From positions 184,823-248,822 of the forward strand of contig JAZKBU010000007.1 of assembly GCA_040388375.1 (NCBI GenBank): a stretch of DNA of 64,000 bases, given 5' to 3'. Below the pieces are notes generated by a model. That model saw only the letters and a list, made by a program, of their open reading frames with translations, was not told the origin of the DNA and did not search any database. This document shows positions 28,623 to 38,700 of the stretch, piece by piece. The position numbers were made by a program, and so were the translations under genes. The stretch's first letter is position 1. Each line of letters starts with the position of its first letter. The DNA comes from Bacteroidota bacterium (lineage in GTDB: Bacteria > Bacteroidota > Bacteroidia > UKL13-3).

Positions 28623-28645
28623 CAGGTAATCATATAGGTTACCTG
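28623..28645. repeat. CAGGTAA-N9-TTACCTG inverted repeat
   Basis: Perfect 7-bp arms separated by 9 nt lie only 2 nt upstream of the ATG of the minus-strand 75-aa ORF. The size and spacing fit a dimeric repressor site or a small hairpin near the ribosome binding region. No T-tract follows, so a terminator is unlikely. Confidence 0.4.
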
Positions 28646-28752
28646 CAACATATAATTTATCCAAAAGAATAACCAATGCTTTTTTTGTTATTTAAAGGTT
28701 TTGTAAATTAACTAAGCCCAGTTATTTTTGAAGGGGGAAGCACTTTAAACAA

Positions 28753-29049
28753 ATGTTAATGCATATTTTCGCACTATTTTTCTTTTCAGGATGGACTTTA
28801 CGTGTCATATTTATCTTATTCTCTGGTTACATTGAATTAAAGTATTCGTTTAATTATCCCAAGAATAAATATAACCGTATTAGTATTCGCAAACTGAAGG
28901 CTCTAATTAAAAGCAACAAAATAGAAGATAATGGACTTTTGAAATTACTTAATTGGCTTATTTATATTTATTATGCAATGATGAGTTTACTCCTATGTTC
29001 TTTTATACTAATTATTGGATTTATAGTTTTATGTATAATTATCAGCTAA
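28753..29049 (+). CDS. hypothetical membrane protein, 98 aa
   Basis: The 98-aa product has a hydrophobic N-terminal segment (about 5-25), a basic middle (YPKNKYNRISIRKLKALIKSNK) and a strongly hydrophobic C-terminal pair of helices (about 66-97). I recognise no family. It stands alone between divergent and convergent neighbours; no terminator is seen. A second in-frame ATG lies two codons downstream. It is real mainly on the grounds of length, composition and lack of a competing frame. Confidence 0.5.
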   Translation: MLMHIFALFFFSGWTLRVIFILFSGYIELKYSFNYPKNKYNRISIRKLKALIKSNKIEDNGLLKLLNWLIYIYYAMMSLLLCSFILIIGFIVLCIIIS

Positions 29050-29084
29050 TATAAAGGAATAAAAATATTTGGTTTGTTTACCAC

Positions 29085-29783
29085 TTAATACTTACTAAAG
29101 TAGTAGTACAAGCCAATGGTTGGCACTAAGTTTAACCCAACAGTGAACCCGCCACTGGTTGCCTCTAATTTTGGGCTGCTGTTTCCAATAGGTTCTTGGT
29201 TTGCTCTGATAAATGAATAGCTGATCACTTTATTAAATGAAAAATCGAAACCCAATTTAGGGATAATAAAAAAGGTAATGCCGGGATTTAAACTTGCTTC
29301 AAAAACCGAGTTGGTTACTTTAATACTGTCTTTTAGTTGCGATTGTCCAAAAGTTTGTTTGTCATTATAAGTTCCCGAATTAAAGTCAAGGTTAAACTGG
29401 CTATGAAAATAAATACTTCGCCATATTTCAATGTAATGGCGTACATATAACTTACCTCCGTAATTAAACGCATTGATGTTTTCAATGGTGTTACCATCAA
29501 GGCTTGCGCGTTGTGTTACAAAGCTACTGCCTAAATTTACAGCCACACCGCAAGCCAGTTTATCGTTAATGAAATATGCCATACTTGGCGAAAAATTCCA
29601 GTTAATGGCAGGCTTTAAAGTATGTGTACTTGAGGTGCCATTGTTTAATGTTATTTTCTGTTCGCCAAAACCTACTGACGAGATACCAACACTACCTCCG
29701 GCAAAAAACTTATACTGCCCAATTTGAGCACTTAAAAAATTGGATTGAATAATAATGAGCAGTAAAGCTAATATCTTTTTCAT
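29085..29783 (-). CDS. outer-membrane beta-barrel protein, 232 aa
   Basis: A signal peptide (MKKILALLLIIIQSNFLSA, then QIGQYKFF) precedes a glycine- and aromatic-rich sequence with alternating strands. The sequence ends in LYYYFSKY, an aromatic C-terminus of the kind used by outer-membrane barrels. The size suggests an eight-stranded barrel of the OmpX/OprF-like class. It lies downstream of a second barrel gene on the same strand, with a terminator between them (29819-29850). Its function is unknown. Confidence 0.7.
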   Translation of the reverse strand: MKKILALLLIIIQSNFLSAQIGQYKFFAGGSVGISSVGFGEQKITLNNGTSSTHTLKPAINWNFSPSMAYFINDKLACGVAVNLGSSFVTQRASLDGNTIENINAFNYGGKLYVRHYIEIWRSIYFHSQFNLDFNSGTYNDKQTFGQSQLKDSIKVTNSVFEASLNPGITFFIIPKLGFDFSFNKVISYSFIRANQEPIGNSSPKLEATSGGFTVGLNLVPTIGLYYYFSKY

Positions 29784-29818
29784 AAGAATTATTTGATGAA
29801 TAAATTTTAGTTATCAAT

Positions 29819-29850
29819 AAAAAAGGCTGCCAATACAGACAGCCTTTTTT
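29819..29850 (-). terminator. intrinsic terminator between two barrel genes
   Basis: An 11-bp perfect stem (AAAAAAGGCTG with its complement) is flanked by A and T tracts. It is 24 nt past the stop of the upstream minus-strand barrel gene. Confidence 0.85.
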
Positions 29851-29873
29851 ATTGAGATTTCAGAATGTATTAA

Positions 29874-30566
29874 CTAAAATACAAATCCTAAACGTACACC
29901 ACCTGTAGTAACACCAAATAAATCAAAAGTGCTGCCACCTAAAGTTTTAGTTTCAGCACCATTATTTATTTTTTGAGTACCGTCTCCATCAGTAGTCATG
30001 TTAAATAAACCTAAGCCCATTTCACCTCCTACAAAAATACCTTGTGTAATATGGTAGTCAGCGCCTAATAATAAACCTAATCCAATTCCTAATTTGCTAC
30101 CACCAGTTGATTTGTAAGAATCGCCTGAATTAACTTGGCCAGGAGCAGGATTAGCAAAGCCAGAATTAGAAACTTCAGTAGAGACACCTGTTCCCATAGA
30201 AAACATTAATTGTGCACCAACATAAGGAGATAATTTAGCGGTACCTGCAAAATGTTTTTCAATACCCGGAGATAACATCAAATTAAAGCCACTACTTTCT
30301 TTAATTTCTGCAGTCACATCACCAGCACCATTCTGTACTTTTTCAGTAGAAGTAGTCATACCCATTCCTAAACGAGCTCTAACGGCCATTGTTTCTGAAA
30401 GGAAATAACGTAAACGTAATTCACCTGGTAAGTTGTAGCTAATAGGAGCTGTACCGGTTTGAAAGTTTAAAACAACTTCAGCAGTTTTTGAACCTGCTAT
30501 TGGTTTTTGGGCATGTGCTGCAATAAATAATGAAGCAGTTGCAATAGTTAAGATAATTTTTTTCAT
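29874..30566 (-). CDS. outer-membrane beta-barrel protein, 230 aa
   Basis: From the ATG at 30566 the protein has a signal peptide (MKKIILTIATASLFIAAHAQ) and a barrel-like body rich in Gly, Thr and Ser, ending TGGVRLGFVF. A frame extension up to 30635 exists, but the likely promoter TACCTTTG (minus strand, 30633-30640) lies at that point, so the shorter form is right. It is followed by a strong terminator. Porin-like or OmpA-barrel-like; function unknown. Confidence 0.78.
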   Translation of the reverse strand: MKKIILTIATASLFIAAHAQKPIAGSKTAEVVLNFQTGTAPISYNLPGELRLRYFLSETMAVRARLGMGMTTSTEKVQNGAGDVTAEIKESSGFNLMLSPGIEKHFAGTAKLSPYVGAQLMFSMGTGVSTEVSNSGFANPAPGQVNSGDSYKSTGGSKLGIGLGLLLGADYHITQGIFVGGEMGLGLFNMTTDGDGTQKINNGAETKTLGGSTFDLFGVTTGGVRLGFVF

Positions 30567-30632
30567 ATTGTTTTTGTTTTGGTTAACGATATCGAATGTA
30601 GAATTTAGTGTTATTACTTTCAAATGCTGAAA

Positions 30633-30640
30633 CAAAGGTA
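30633..30640 (-). promoter_or_regulatory. -7 promoter box (TAnnTTTG) for the 230-aa barrel gene
   Basis: The minus strand reads TACCTTTG, a perfect match to the Bacteroidota TAnnTTTG element, giving a predicted 5-prime leader of about 60 nt before the ATG at 30566. No clear TTG is seen at -33. Confidence 0.5.
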
Positions 30641-30794
30641 TTTAGCTTAAAAATGTTTATAATTCATAATTACGATGCTTAAGTATAGTCGAGATGCTAA
30701 TAAAATAAGGTATTAGAGGTTGTTGTAGTATAAAATATACAAGACTATATTAGCGGTAAATATCATTAGGGAATTAGTTAAAAAGAGTACTTAT

Positions 30795-31463
30795 ATGAAA
30801 AGCAAAAAGGGTATGAAAATATATTTTATAAGTGGGCTAGGCGCGGATGAGCGGGTATTTCAATATCTTAATTTGCCTGATATAGAAAAGGTTTTTATTA
30901 AATGGGAAAAACCTTTAAAAAGAGAAAGCTTAAGTAATTATGCCGGTAGATTAATAAAACAAATAGATATTAGTCAGCCAGTTTATTTAATAGGAGTTTC
31001 CTTTGGGGGATTAATAGCACAAGAAATAGCTAAGCAAATTAACTGCGTTAAAATAATTATTATTTCCAGTATCAAATCGCCAAAGGAGTTTAGCTGGGCA
31101 TTGAAATGTGTTAAGCTTTTACAGCTACATTTAATTTACCCCAAAGCGCTTTTAAAATGGAGTAACAGAATAACAGGCAATTTTTATTTTAGTATTCAAT
31201 CAAAAAAAGAAGCGCAATTGTTAGTACAAATAATAAATGATACCGATTTAGATTTTTTGGTATGGGCTATGCATGAAATAATAAATTGGAAACCCGCAAA
31301 CGAAACAACAATACCTTTGTTACATATACATGGAACCCACGACAGGATTTTTCCTGTAGGTAATTTAAAAGATTATCTACCAATAAAAAATGGCGGACAT
31401 TTTATGATTGTGAATCAGTCAAAAACCATCAGTGAAATTATTTTAAACTACCTAAATAAATAA
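30795..31463 (+). CDS. alpha/beta hydrolase
   Basis: The 222-aa protein carries the alpha/beta-hydrolase triad: nucleophile Ser in GVSFGGL near residue 70, Asp in HGTHDRIFP and His in NGGHFMIV. The start KIYFISGLGADERVF has the oxyanion-loop pattern. A second in-frame ATG at residue 7 is an equally good start. The substrate is unknown. It lies 22 nt before priA and may be cotranscribed with it. Confidence 0.82.
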   Translation: MKSKKGMKIYFISGLGADERVFQYLNLPDIEKVFIKWEKPLKRESLSNYAGRLIKQIDISQPVYLIGVSFGGLIAQEIAKQINCVKIIIISSIKSPKEFSWALKCVKLLQLHLIYPKALLKWSNRITGNFYFSIQSKKEAQLLVQIINDTDLDFLVWAMHEIINWKPANETTIPLLHIHGTHDRIFPVGNLKDYLPIKNGGHFMIVNQSKTISEIILNYLNK

Positions 31464-31485
31464 AAATATATAACTTGCTCCCTGC

Positions 31486-33939
31486 ATGATTGAAGCTTTT
31501 GCCACCTTTGTTGATGTAGTTTTACCGCTATATGTTCCTAAATTATATACCTATAGAGTGGCTGATGATTTAGTAGCACAAACACAAACAGGCAAGCGTG
31601 TTTCAGTTCAGTTTGGAAAAAGTAAAGTATATGCAGCCATTGTAGCCAAAGTGCACAATACACCTCCTAAAGATTACGAAGCAAAATACATACTCTCCGT
31701 TTTAGACGAAGAGCCCATTATATTTGAACAACAACTTAAATTCTGGCAATGGATAAGCGATTATTATTTATGCAATATGGGCGATGTAATGCAGGCTGCT
31801 TTACCGGCCATGCTCAAACTACAAAGCGCCAGTAAAATAATTGCCAACCCTGATTTTGATACCAATACTGTATTGGATGATAGGGAATACATGATTATGG
31901 AAGCACTGCAAGTGCAACATGAATTAACCATTGATAATATACAACAAATTATTAATAGTAAAAACGCTTTACCCATTATAAAAAGCCTCGTTATAAAAGA
32001 GGCCATTATTATAAATGAGCAAATACACGAACGTTATAAAGAAAAGTTAGTATCGTGTATAAAGCTAACAGATACCTATACCCACGAAGAAAATTTAAAG
32101 CTGCTGTTTGATTTATTGGCAAAAAAAGAAAAGCAAATAGAAGCACTGGTTACCTATGTACATTTAAAGCAAAATAAAACGCATGTACTAAAAGCGGATT
32201 TAATAAAAAAGGGAAATGTGAGTACCTCATCATTACAAACACTTATTAAAAATGGTGTTTTTGAGGAGTTTGAAATAGCCGTAGACAGGCTTCAATTTGA
32301 TGAAAATAAAACAGAAACATTTGAGTTAAATGCAGAGCAAGCAGAAGCATTTATTCAAATAGAAAAAGAGTTTATAGAAAAAGATGTGGTGCTGCTACAA
32401 GGTGTTACCAGCAGTGGTAAAACCCATGTATATGTTAGGTTAATGGAGCAAGCTTTAAAGCAGGGAAAACAGGTTTTATACTTACTTCCCGAAATTGCTA
32501 TTACATCGCAAATTATACATCGTATAAAAAAATACTTTGGCGAAAAATGCGTTGCTTTTCACAATAAAATAGGGGATAGTGAACGGGTAGAAATTTGGAA
32601 TAAAGTAAAATCGTCAGATATAAAAATAGTAATAGGCGCAAGGAGTGCTATATTTTTACCTTTTGCTGATTTAGGTTTAACCATAGTTGATGAAGAGCAT
32701 GAAACCACTTTTAAACAAAATGATCCTGCTCCCCGTTACCATGCCCGGGATAGCGCAGTAGTTTTAAATAAAATATACAATTCGAAACTAATTTTAGGGA
32801 GTGCTACACCAAGCTTTGAAAGTTATTTTAACGCCAAAGGAGGGAGGTATGGTTTGGTGAAATTAACCAAGCGGCATGGCGATATAGAACTACCGCAAAT
32901 TATAACAGCTAATATAGCGGAGGAAAGAAAAGCTAAAATTATACAAGGCAATTTAACTACTGTTTTGGTCAATGAAATAAAAGAAACATTGGCTAAAAAT
33001 GAACAAGTTATTTTGTTTCAAAACAGGCGAGGTTACAGTCCGGTGTATGAATGCGATAATTGCCAGTGGGTACCTAAATGCCAGAATTGCGATATCAGTT
33101 TAACATACCATAAGTACATAGATTCACTCAAATGCCATTACTGTGGATTTACCCAAAAACTGCCGGATACTTGTATGGCATGTGGCGCACATACTTTAAG
33201 TTTTAAAGGCTTTGGAACCGAGAAAATAGAAGATGAACTAGCGATACTTTTTCCAACAGCCAGAGTTGCCCGCTTTGACCAGGATTCAGTTAAAGGTAAA
33301 AATGGACACGAGCATATTATAAAAGATTTTGCAGAACATAGGTTCGACATTATGGTAGGAACCCAAATGGTAACAAAGGGTTTGGATTTTGACAATGTAA
33401 CATTGGTGGGTGTAATCAATGCCGATCAACTTTTATATTTTCCCGATTTTAGGGCCAACGAAAGAGCATTTCAGCTCATAGAACAAGTGAGTGGCCGGGG
33501 AGGCAGAAGAAAAAAGCAGGGGAGAGTTGTTATCCAAACCAGTTCGCCAAATCATCCAGTTATAACGGCTGTTATTAATCATGACTACGAGGCTGTTTAC
33601 AATAAAGAAATACAAGATAGGGCTCAATTCCTGTTTCCGCCTTTTCAGCGCATCATAAAAATTAATTTACGCCACAAAGAATTTAAAGTATGTGAAAATG
33701 CAGCAGAACAATTACACCACTTGATGCATGGCACTTTTGGTGATAATTTATTGGGGCCTGCAAACCCATATGTGAGCCGCATTCGCAATTATTATATCAA
33801 AGAGTTTTTGGTTAAAATAGATAGGACAGATACACGCTTGCCGGCATTGAAAAAATTTATACGCCAACAAATAGCCAAGCTTTATGAAACCAAATTATAC
33901 AGCCAGTTAATAATACAATTAGATGTAGATGCTCTTTAA
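31486..33939 (+). CDS. priA: primosomal protein N-prime (PriA helicase)
   Basis: An 817-aa replication-restart helicase. The N-terminal DNA-binding region begins FVDVVLPLYVPKLYTYRV. The helicase has Walker A GVTSSGKTHVY starting at G306 and the DEEH box at D402. Between the helicase lobes is the eight-cysteine zinc region (CDNC, CQNC, CHYC, CMAC), followed by GTQMVTKGLDF and the C-terminal domain. PriA reloads the replisome at stalled forks. Length is normal for the phylum. Confidence 0.96.
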   Translation: MIEAFATFVDVVLPLYVPKLYTYRVADDLVAQTQTGKRVSVQFGKSKVYAAIVAKVHNTPPKDYEAKYILSVLDEEPIIFEQQLKFWQWISDYYLCNMGDVMQAALPAMLKLQSASKIIANPDFDTNTVLDDREYMIMEALQVQHELTIDNIQQIINSKNALPIIKSLVIKEAIIINEQIHERYKEKLVSCIKLTDTYTHEENLKLLFDLLAKKEKQIEALVTYVHLKQNKTHVLKADLIKKGNVSTSSLQTLIKNGVFEEFEIAVDRLQFDENKTETFELNAEQAEAFIQIEKEFIEKDVVLLQGVTSSGKTHVYVRLMEQALKQGKQVLYLLPEIAITSQIIHRIKKYFGEKCVAFHNKIGDSERVEIWNKVKSSDIKIVIGARSAIFLPFADLGLTIVDEEHETTFKQNDPAPRYHARDSAVVLNKIYNSKLILGSATPSFESYFNAKGGRYGLVKLTKRHGDIELPQIITANIAEERKAKIIQGNLTTVLVNEIKETLAKNEQVILFQNRRGYSPVYECDNCQWVPKCQNCDISLTYHKYIDSLKCHYCGFTQKLPDTCMACGAHTLSFKGFGTEKIEDELAILFPTARVARFDQDSVKGKNGHEHIIKDFAEHRFDIMVGTQMVTKGLDFDNVTLVGVINADQLLYFPDFRANERAFQLIEQVSGRGGRRKKQGRVVIQTSSPNHPVITAVINHDYEAVYNKEIQDRAQFLFPPFQRIIKINLRHKEFKVCENAAEQLHHLMHGTFGDNLLGPANPYVSRIRNYYIKEFLVKIDRTDTRLPALKKFIRQQIAKLYETKLYSQLIIQLDVDAL

Positions 33940-34000
33940 ACTAGTTACAAACCACCTCATTTACTGATAACAGTCAACTGCTAACTAACAACTAATAAAA

Positions 34001-34008
34001 TACCTTTG
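34001..34008 (+). promoter_or_regulatory. -7 promoter box directly before a start codon
   Basis: TACCTTTG is a perfect TAnnTTTG element and ends only 4 nt before the ATG at 34013. If used, transcription would begin at or next to the start codon, so the mRNA would be leaderless or nearly so. The -33 region has CTG rather than TTG. Confidence 0.4.
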
Positions 34009-34012
34009 TTGC

Positions 34013-34270
34013 ATGAAAAATAGAATAATTGTTAGCCTATTTTTACTAATTAGTTTTATTAGTTCGTTGCCTTATACTGTAAATGCACAATGCCCTATGT
34101 GCAAGCAATCGCTTACATCAGCCAGAATGGATGGCGATACGAGTGTAGGCAATACCCTCAATAATGGGATTATTTACCTATTTGTATTTCCTTATATTTT
34201 AGCCATGGTATTTGTTTTTTTATACATAAGAAACACACGCGCTAAAAAGAAACTCAACCAAAACCAATAG
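34013..34270 (+). CDS. small membrane protein with a CPMC motif, 85 aa
   Basis: A signal-like N-terminus ending VNAQ is followed at once by CPMCKQSL, then a polar loop and one transmembrane helix (about 51-71, IIYLFVFPYILAMVFVFLYI) with a basic tail. The CxxC just after export suggests a redox or metal-binding role on the periplasmic side. It is the first of three closely spaced genes (DUF983 and a DCC thiol oxidoreductase follow). I recall similar short proteins in Bacteroidota but no assigned function. Confidence 0.72.
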   Translation: MKNRIIVSLFLLISFISSLPYTVNAQCPMCKQSLTSARMDGDTSVGNTLNNGIIYLFVFPYILAMVFVFLYIRNTRAKKKLNQNQ

Positions 34271-34274
34271 TATT

Positions 34275-34667
34275 ATGTGTAATCAATATGAACCTAGCAA
34301 AGGCTTATCAATAGCTAAAGCTAAATGCCCGCAATGCCAAAGCGGAAAAATGTATAAATACAACGCTTTTAAATTAAACGGATTTACGCAAATGTTTACC
34401 ACTTGCCAGGTATGCGGAGTTCAGTTTGAAGTGGAGCCGGGCTTTTTTTGGGGAGCTATGTATGTAAGCTATGCTATTACTTGCGGTATTATGTTAGCCG
34501 TTGGTGGTATTGTTTTTTTTACTACTACAGGAGCGGGATTCTGGACATACATTATCCCTATTTTTATTGTTATGTTTTTATCAATACCATTTACCTACAG
34601 ATATGCCAGGGTGTTGATGTTGTATTTCTTTTCTCCGCTTACGTTCAAGAAAGAATTCGTTAAATAA
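34275..34667 (+). CDS. DUF983 family membrane protein
   Basis: The 130-aa protein starts with a zinc-ribbon-like pair of CxxC motifs (CPQCQSGKMY and CQVC), followed by GVQFEVEPGFFWGAMYVSY and two transmembrane helices. This is the DUF983 layout. Function is unknown. It is 4 nt after the CPMC protein and 6 nt before the DCC protein, so the three form an operon. Confidence 0.85.
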   Translation: MCNQYEPSKGLSIAKAKCPQCQSGKMYKYNAFKLNGFTQMFTTCQVCGVQFEVEPGFFWGAMYVSYAITCGIMLAVGGIVFFTTTGAGFWTYIIPIFIVMFLSIPFTYRYARVLMLYFFSPLTFKKEFVK

Positions 34668-34673
34668 AAATAG

Positions 34674-35072
34674 ATGGCGTCAGAGTCTATCATATTTTTT
34701 GACGGGGAGTGTAACTTATGCAACGGATTTGTGCAGTTTGTGTTAAAACACGAGCAAGCGCCAAACCTTAAATTCAGCAGTTTGCAAAGTGAATTTGCGC
34801 AAAACTTTTTCAAGCAACAAAACTTTGATCCCTCTTCAATAGATTCTGTTATTGTTTACCATAACAACCAATTTTACTTGCAATCAAAAGCAGCATTTAT
34901 AGTTATAGCCCAGTTAAAAAGTCCTTACAAATGGCTAAGCGTATTTAAGTTTATACCTTCTTTTATAGCTAATTTTATTTATAAAATAATAGCCAGGTAT
35001 CGCTATAACATATGGGGTAAAACCAATCAGTGTTGGGTAATGAAGCCAAATTACCAAGATAGGTTTTTATAA
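34674..35072 (+). CDS. DCC-family thiol-disulfide oxidoreductase (YuxK/DUF393-like)
   Basis: The 132-aa protein begins with the DCC signature FFDGECNLCNGFVQFV, which has the DxxCxxC pattern that names the family and a thioredoxin-like fold. A conserved W and C occur near the end (NQCWVM). Members are predicted disulfide oxidoreductases. It ends a three-gene unit whose first protein is also CxxC-rich, and is followed by a terminator. Confidence 0.85.
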   Translation: MASESIIFFDGECNLCNGFVQFVLKHEQAPNLKFSSLQSEFAQNFFKQQNFDPSSIDSVIVYHNNQFYLQSKAAFIVIAQLKSPYKWLSVFKFIPSFIANFIYKIIARYRYNIWGKTNQCWVMKPNYQDRFL

Positions 35073-35084
35073 AACATTTATTGC

Positions 35085-35120
35085 AAAAAAAGCCCTTGAA
35101 CTTACGTCCTTGGGCTTTTT
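35085..35120. terminator. bidirectional terminator between the DCC gene and hsp20
   Basis: A run of seven As leads into AAAAAGCCC, which pairs with GGGCTTTTT after a 16-nt loop. It sits between the convergent stops at 35072 and 35140 and can serve both genes. Confidence 0.78.
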
Positions 35121-35139
35121 GTTATCTAAAACACTTTAA

Positions 35140-35589
35140 CTATTTAATGGTTACAGCAGTTTTTTCTGTTTTGTTTTCTACTTTTTTAAGTTCAATACTT
35201 AAAATACCGTCTTCCATTTTTGCATCAATATTTTCTTTATCAATATTTTCTGTTAAATGAAATACGCGTTTAAATTTACCTTCAAACGATTCAACCGTAT
35301 GGAATTTGCGGGTATCGTTTTCAGTTTTTAATTTTCTCTCTCCGCTAATCACCAATTTGTTTTTTACTACTTCCACGCTAACGTTTTCTTTTTTCACACC
35401 CGGTAATAATACATGTATAGCATAATTACCTTCTGATTCTGTTACATCGGCTCTTGGAGTAAAGTGGTAATCGTTTTCTGCACGATTAAATTGTTGGTTG
35501 ATTAAACTGTCTACTGAGTTTAAAAATTGTGAAGGGATTGAGTTTTCAATAAAGAACTCACGAGCTGGATTTACTTTTAAAAATTTCAT
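35140..35589 (-). CDS. Hsp20/alpha-crystallin small heat-shock protein
   Basis: A 149-aa chaperone from the ATG at 35589; a longer frame to 35637 adds an N-terminus unlike the family. The alpha-crystallin domain spans about 45-140, with PRADVTESEGNYAIHVLLPG, VISGERK and AKMEDGILSIELKK. The N-terminal MKFLKVNPAREFF is typical of short Bacteroidota Hsp20s. It acts as an ATP-independent holdase. No CIRCE-like operator was found upstream. Confidence 0.92.
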   Translation of the reverse strand: MKFLKVNPAREFFIENSIPSQFLNSVDSLINQQFNRAENDYHFTPRADVTESEGNYAIHVLLPGVKKENVSVEVVKNKLVISGERKLKTENDTRKFHTVESFEGKFKRVFHLTENIDKENIDAKMEDGILSIELKKVENKTEKTAVTIK

Positions 35590-35703
35590 ATTTGTTTTGT
35601 TTAATTGTTTATTTAAAATATGAATACGGTTAAGCAAAAAGTTTTCCAGTTGAATTTTAAAGCCATAATGGCTTGATATTGCATTTTTGTATTAGGAGCG
35701 AAG

Positions 35704-35734
35704 CAAATTAAAAGACTTTTTGTCTTTTAATTTG
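35704..35734. terminator. hairpin after the NtrY-like kinase gene
   Basis: A perfect 13-bp inverted repeat (CAAATTAAAAGAC and its complement) with a 5-T loop lies 13 nt beyond the minus-strand kinase stop. No long T-run follows on the minus strand, so termination may be weak. Confidence 0.55.
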
Positions 35735-35746
35735 AAAAATGACTGT

Positions 35747-38700
35747 TTACAAGTCAGCTAAAGGCAAGGTGATTTCAAATACAGTTCCCACATCTTCATG
35801 GCTGGTAAAGCTAATTTTACCACCACCGGCTTCAATCATATTTTTAACCATGGGTAAGCCCAAGCCCATTCCATAAATTTTGGTGCTGAAGTAGGGTGTG
35901 AAAATTTTATCTGCATCAGCGTTGCTAATACCTTTACCGTTATCGCTAATGCTTATCTTTACTGTTTTGTTATCAACTATTGCGCTTATATCAATTAAGC
36001 CTTTTTTATCGTCAGGGATAGCTTGTGCAGCATTTTTAATTAAGTTGGTAAATGTCCTGTTCAAATAATTATTATCAAAATACACATACATATCATCGCT
36101 TATCTGATTAACTATTTTAACATTTTCATCGTTTTGATGCAAATCAATAATAGGCTCTAAGGCATCCTTTAAATTAATGTTTTCAAACTCAGGCGTTGGC
36201 ATTTTAGCATAATTACTAAACTCGCTGGCCAAATCGTTTAAAACGTCTATTTGTGTTATAATGGTTTTACTAACTTTATGGAATGTTTCTTCTAACTTAG
36301 GGTGCTTGTCATTCCACGCGCGTTGTAAGTGCTGTACACTTAGCTTCATAGGCGTTAAAGGATTTTTTATTTCGTGTGCAATTTGCCTTGCTATATCACG
36401 CCAGGCACCTTCGCGTTCACTTTGTGCCAGCTTTTGCGCACTCTCCTCTAACTTATCTATCATTAAGTTGTATTGCTTTACCAGGTCGCCAATTTCATCT
36501 TTTCTGTTCCAAAGTATTGGCTCGTTTTTTTTACCTAAACTGGTTGTACTTAACTGGCGTTGGATTAATATGAGTGGGAATGAAATACTGTGCGAAATAA
36601 CATAAGCTATAACACCTATTATAATAAACAACAAAGCGTACAAGTTAATAAAGCCCACTACAATACTTGATATCTCACTTAATAAATCAGCTTGCTTACT
36701 AAAGTAGGGTAGTTGCGCATAACCAATTAACATGTTTTCGTTTTTATAAATAGGTACGTAAGCAGCTATATAACCAAACTCCGCTATTTTTTCAGCCTGA
36801 CTAAACTGCGATTCTTTTAGTTTTGAGAGATGGTAAAAGGCTGTTGGATTCATTAAGTCGCCAATAACTCCTTCATCATATACTTTGCTTATACTACTGG
36901 CTAGCAACTTACCTTGCATGTTAAATATGCTTATATCTGTATCATAAAAATCGGCCAACTGGTTTAAGTAAGCTTTACTTTCATCCAGTCTGTTTTTTAC
37001 AATATAATCAGCCGCTTCGCCTTGCAATGTATTTACTACATTCCTGATTTTTCTACTCAGCTTTTCATTTTGCTTGGTATTGTATTCCGACTGAATAAAA
37101 TTAATGGTAACATAAGCCGTAATGCTTAACGTAATAAACACGATTAAAATAATAGATACCTGTATGCGGGTTCTAATCAATACTACATCCGGATCTTTGA
37201 TAAACAATAAGCGGTTAATAAGGTGCCTGACGGTGCGGTATATATCCGATTGAATTAGTTTATACTTCTTTAAAAAGCGCCCATTAACAATGGCATATAC
37301 CGAAAGAGAGAAAATGAGCAGGAGGGTAAAGAACGTAAATATAAGCGAAAACAAGCCTAGTGGCTCATAAAAGGTGTTATGCTTTTTGCTGACAATAACG
37401 GTTAATTGCTGGTCGTTAAAATATTGCAAATGATCGTAATCGTTTTCAATATAAGTAGTAAATATTTCCGGCTGAGTTGTTAAGCTATTTACGGTGCGGT
37501 AAGGATAATCGCCACTCTGGCTTATTAAAGCTTTATTTTTATAAATAGCATAGCTGTAATCAAACTTTTTAAAGCCAATGGTATTGGACGTTCCCTCAAT
37601 TTGCAATTCATCAAAACGGTTTTCATCCTGAATAAGCTTTGGTTGCAATTGAATAAATATATAGCCTAATTTCTGGCTACCATTTTTAACCGTAAATTTT
37701 GATAAGTATCCTTTTAAATAGCTGTTTGTTTTTAAGTATTTAAAATATTTATCAATGGTTTCAATGGATTGGTTATAGTAAATTTCATTTAACTGATTAA
37801 ATGAAATACCATTTCTTTCGTGGAGGTGATAACCGCTGGAATCAAAGTCGTAAAAGGTAACATCGTATTTACTTAAATAGCCTGTAAAGTACAATTGCCT
37901 AATGGTTTTCTTTAATTGCGACTTAAGCGCCATTGGGTTTAAGAAGTAATATTTTACCTGCTTATCCAATATTATTTTCTTCTCTACATCGCGTAAAAAG
38001 TATTCTGTATTGATATCGTTTTGCGATATTAATTTAGCCGCATACAGCTTCCGGTTATCAATATCTTTTAAGTTAGAAAAATACTGAACAGAAAAACTGG
38101 TAGCAAAAGAAATGAGTATAACCAAAACAAAATAATGCTGGAAGCGATTAGTACGAGTCACTAAAAAATTAAACCCGGCAAAAACAACAATTAAAACAAC
38201 AGAGCCTAAGTAGTAAATATGTTGCCTGCCGAAAAACTCATTGATTATAACAGGATGGACAACGGCTAATACAAACACCATCAACCCGGTTAAAACATAA
38301 TAGTTGAATTCATTTTTACGTATAAATAAATACGTGTTTTTTATACAGATATGTATAATAATGTAAAGTATTACTCCAATTAATAATCCGTAAAAAGTAT
38401 ATTGATTAAGGAGGTAAACATTTTTTAAGCTGTACGAAATCTGGGAGTCGAAAACCAAACTTTTTATACTGTCAATACTTGAATCAATAGCCGTAATGGT
38501 TATTAAAAATAAAAAGAACACTTTGATGTATTTTAACCATTCTCTTTTTTCAGGATTCACCAAAATACGTTTAGCATCAATAAGCACAGCAAACCACAGT
38601 GCCATAAAAGCCACCACAATAAAATCACCTAACGAAGGTATAATATCGCTTGAGGCATAAATAATGGGGCTAAACAAAGCTTTTGAATACAGGTAGGATG

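Noticed and set aside
36261..36605. 114-aa plus-strand ORF inside the kinase gene
   Set aside because: It overlaps the conserved H-box region of the kinase on the opposite strand and has no recognisable domain.
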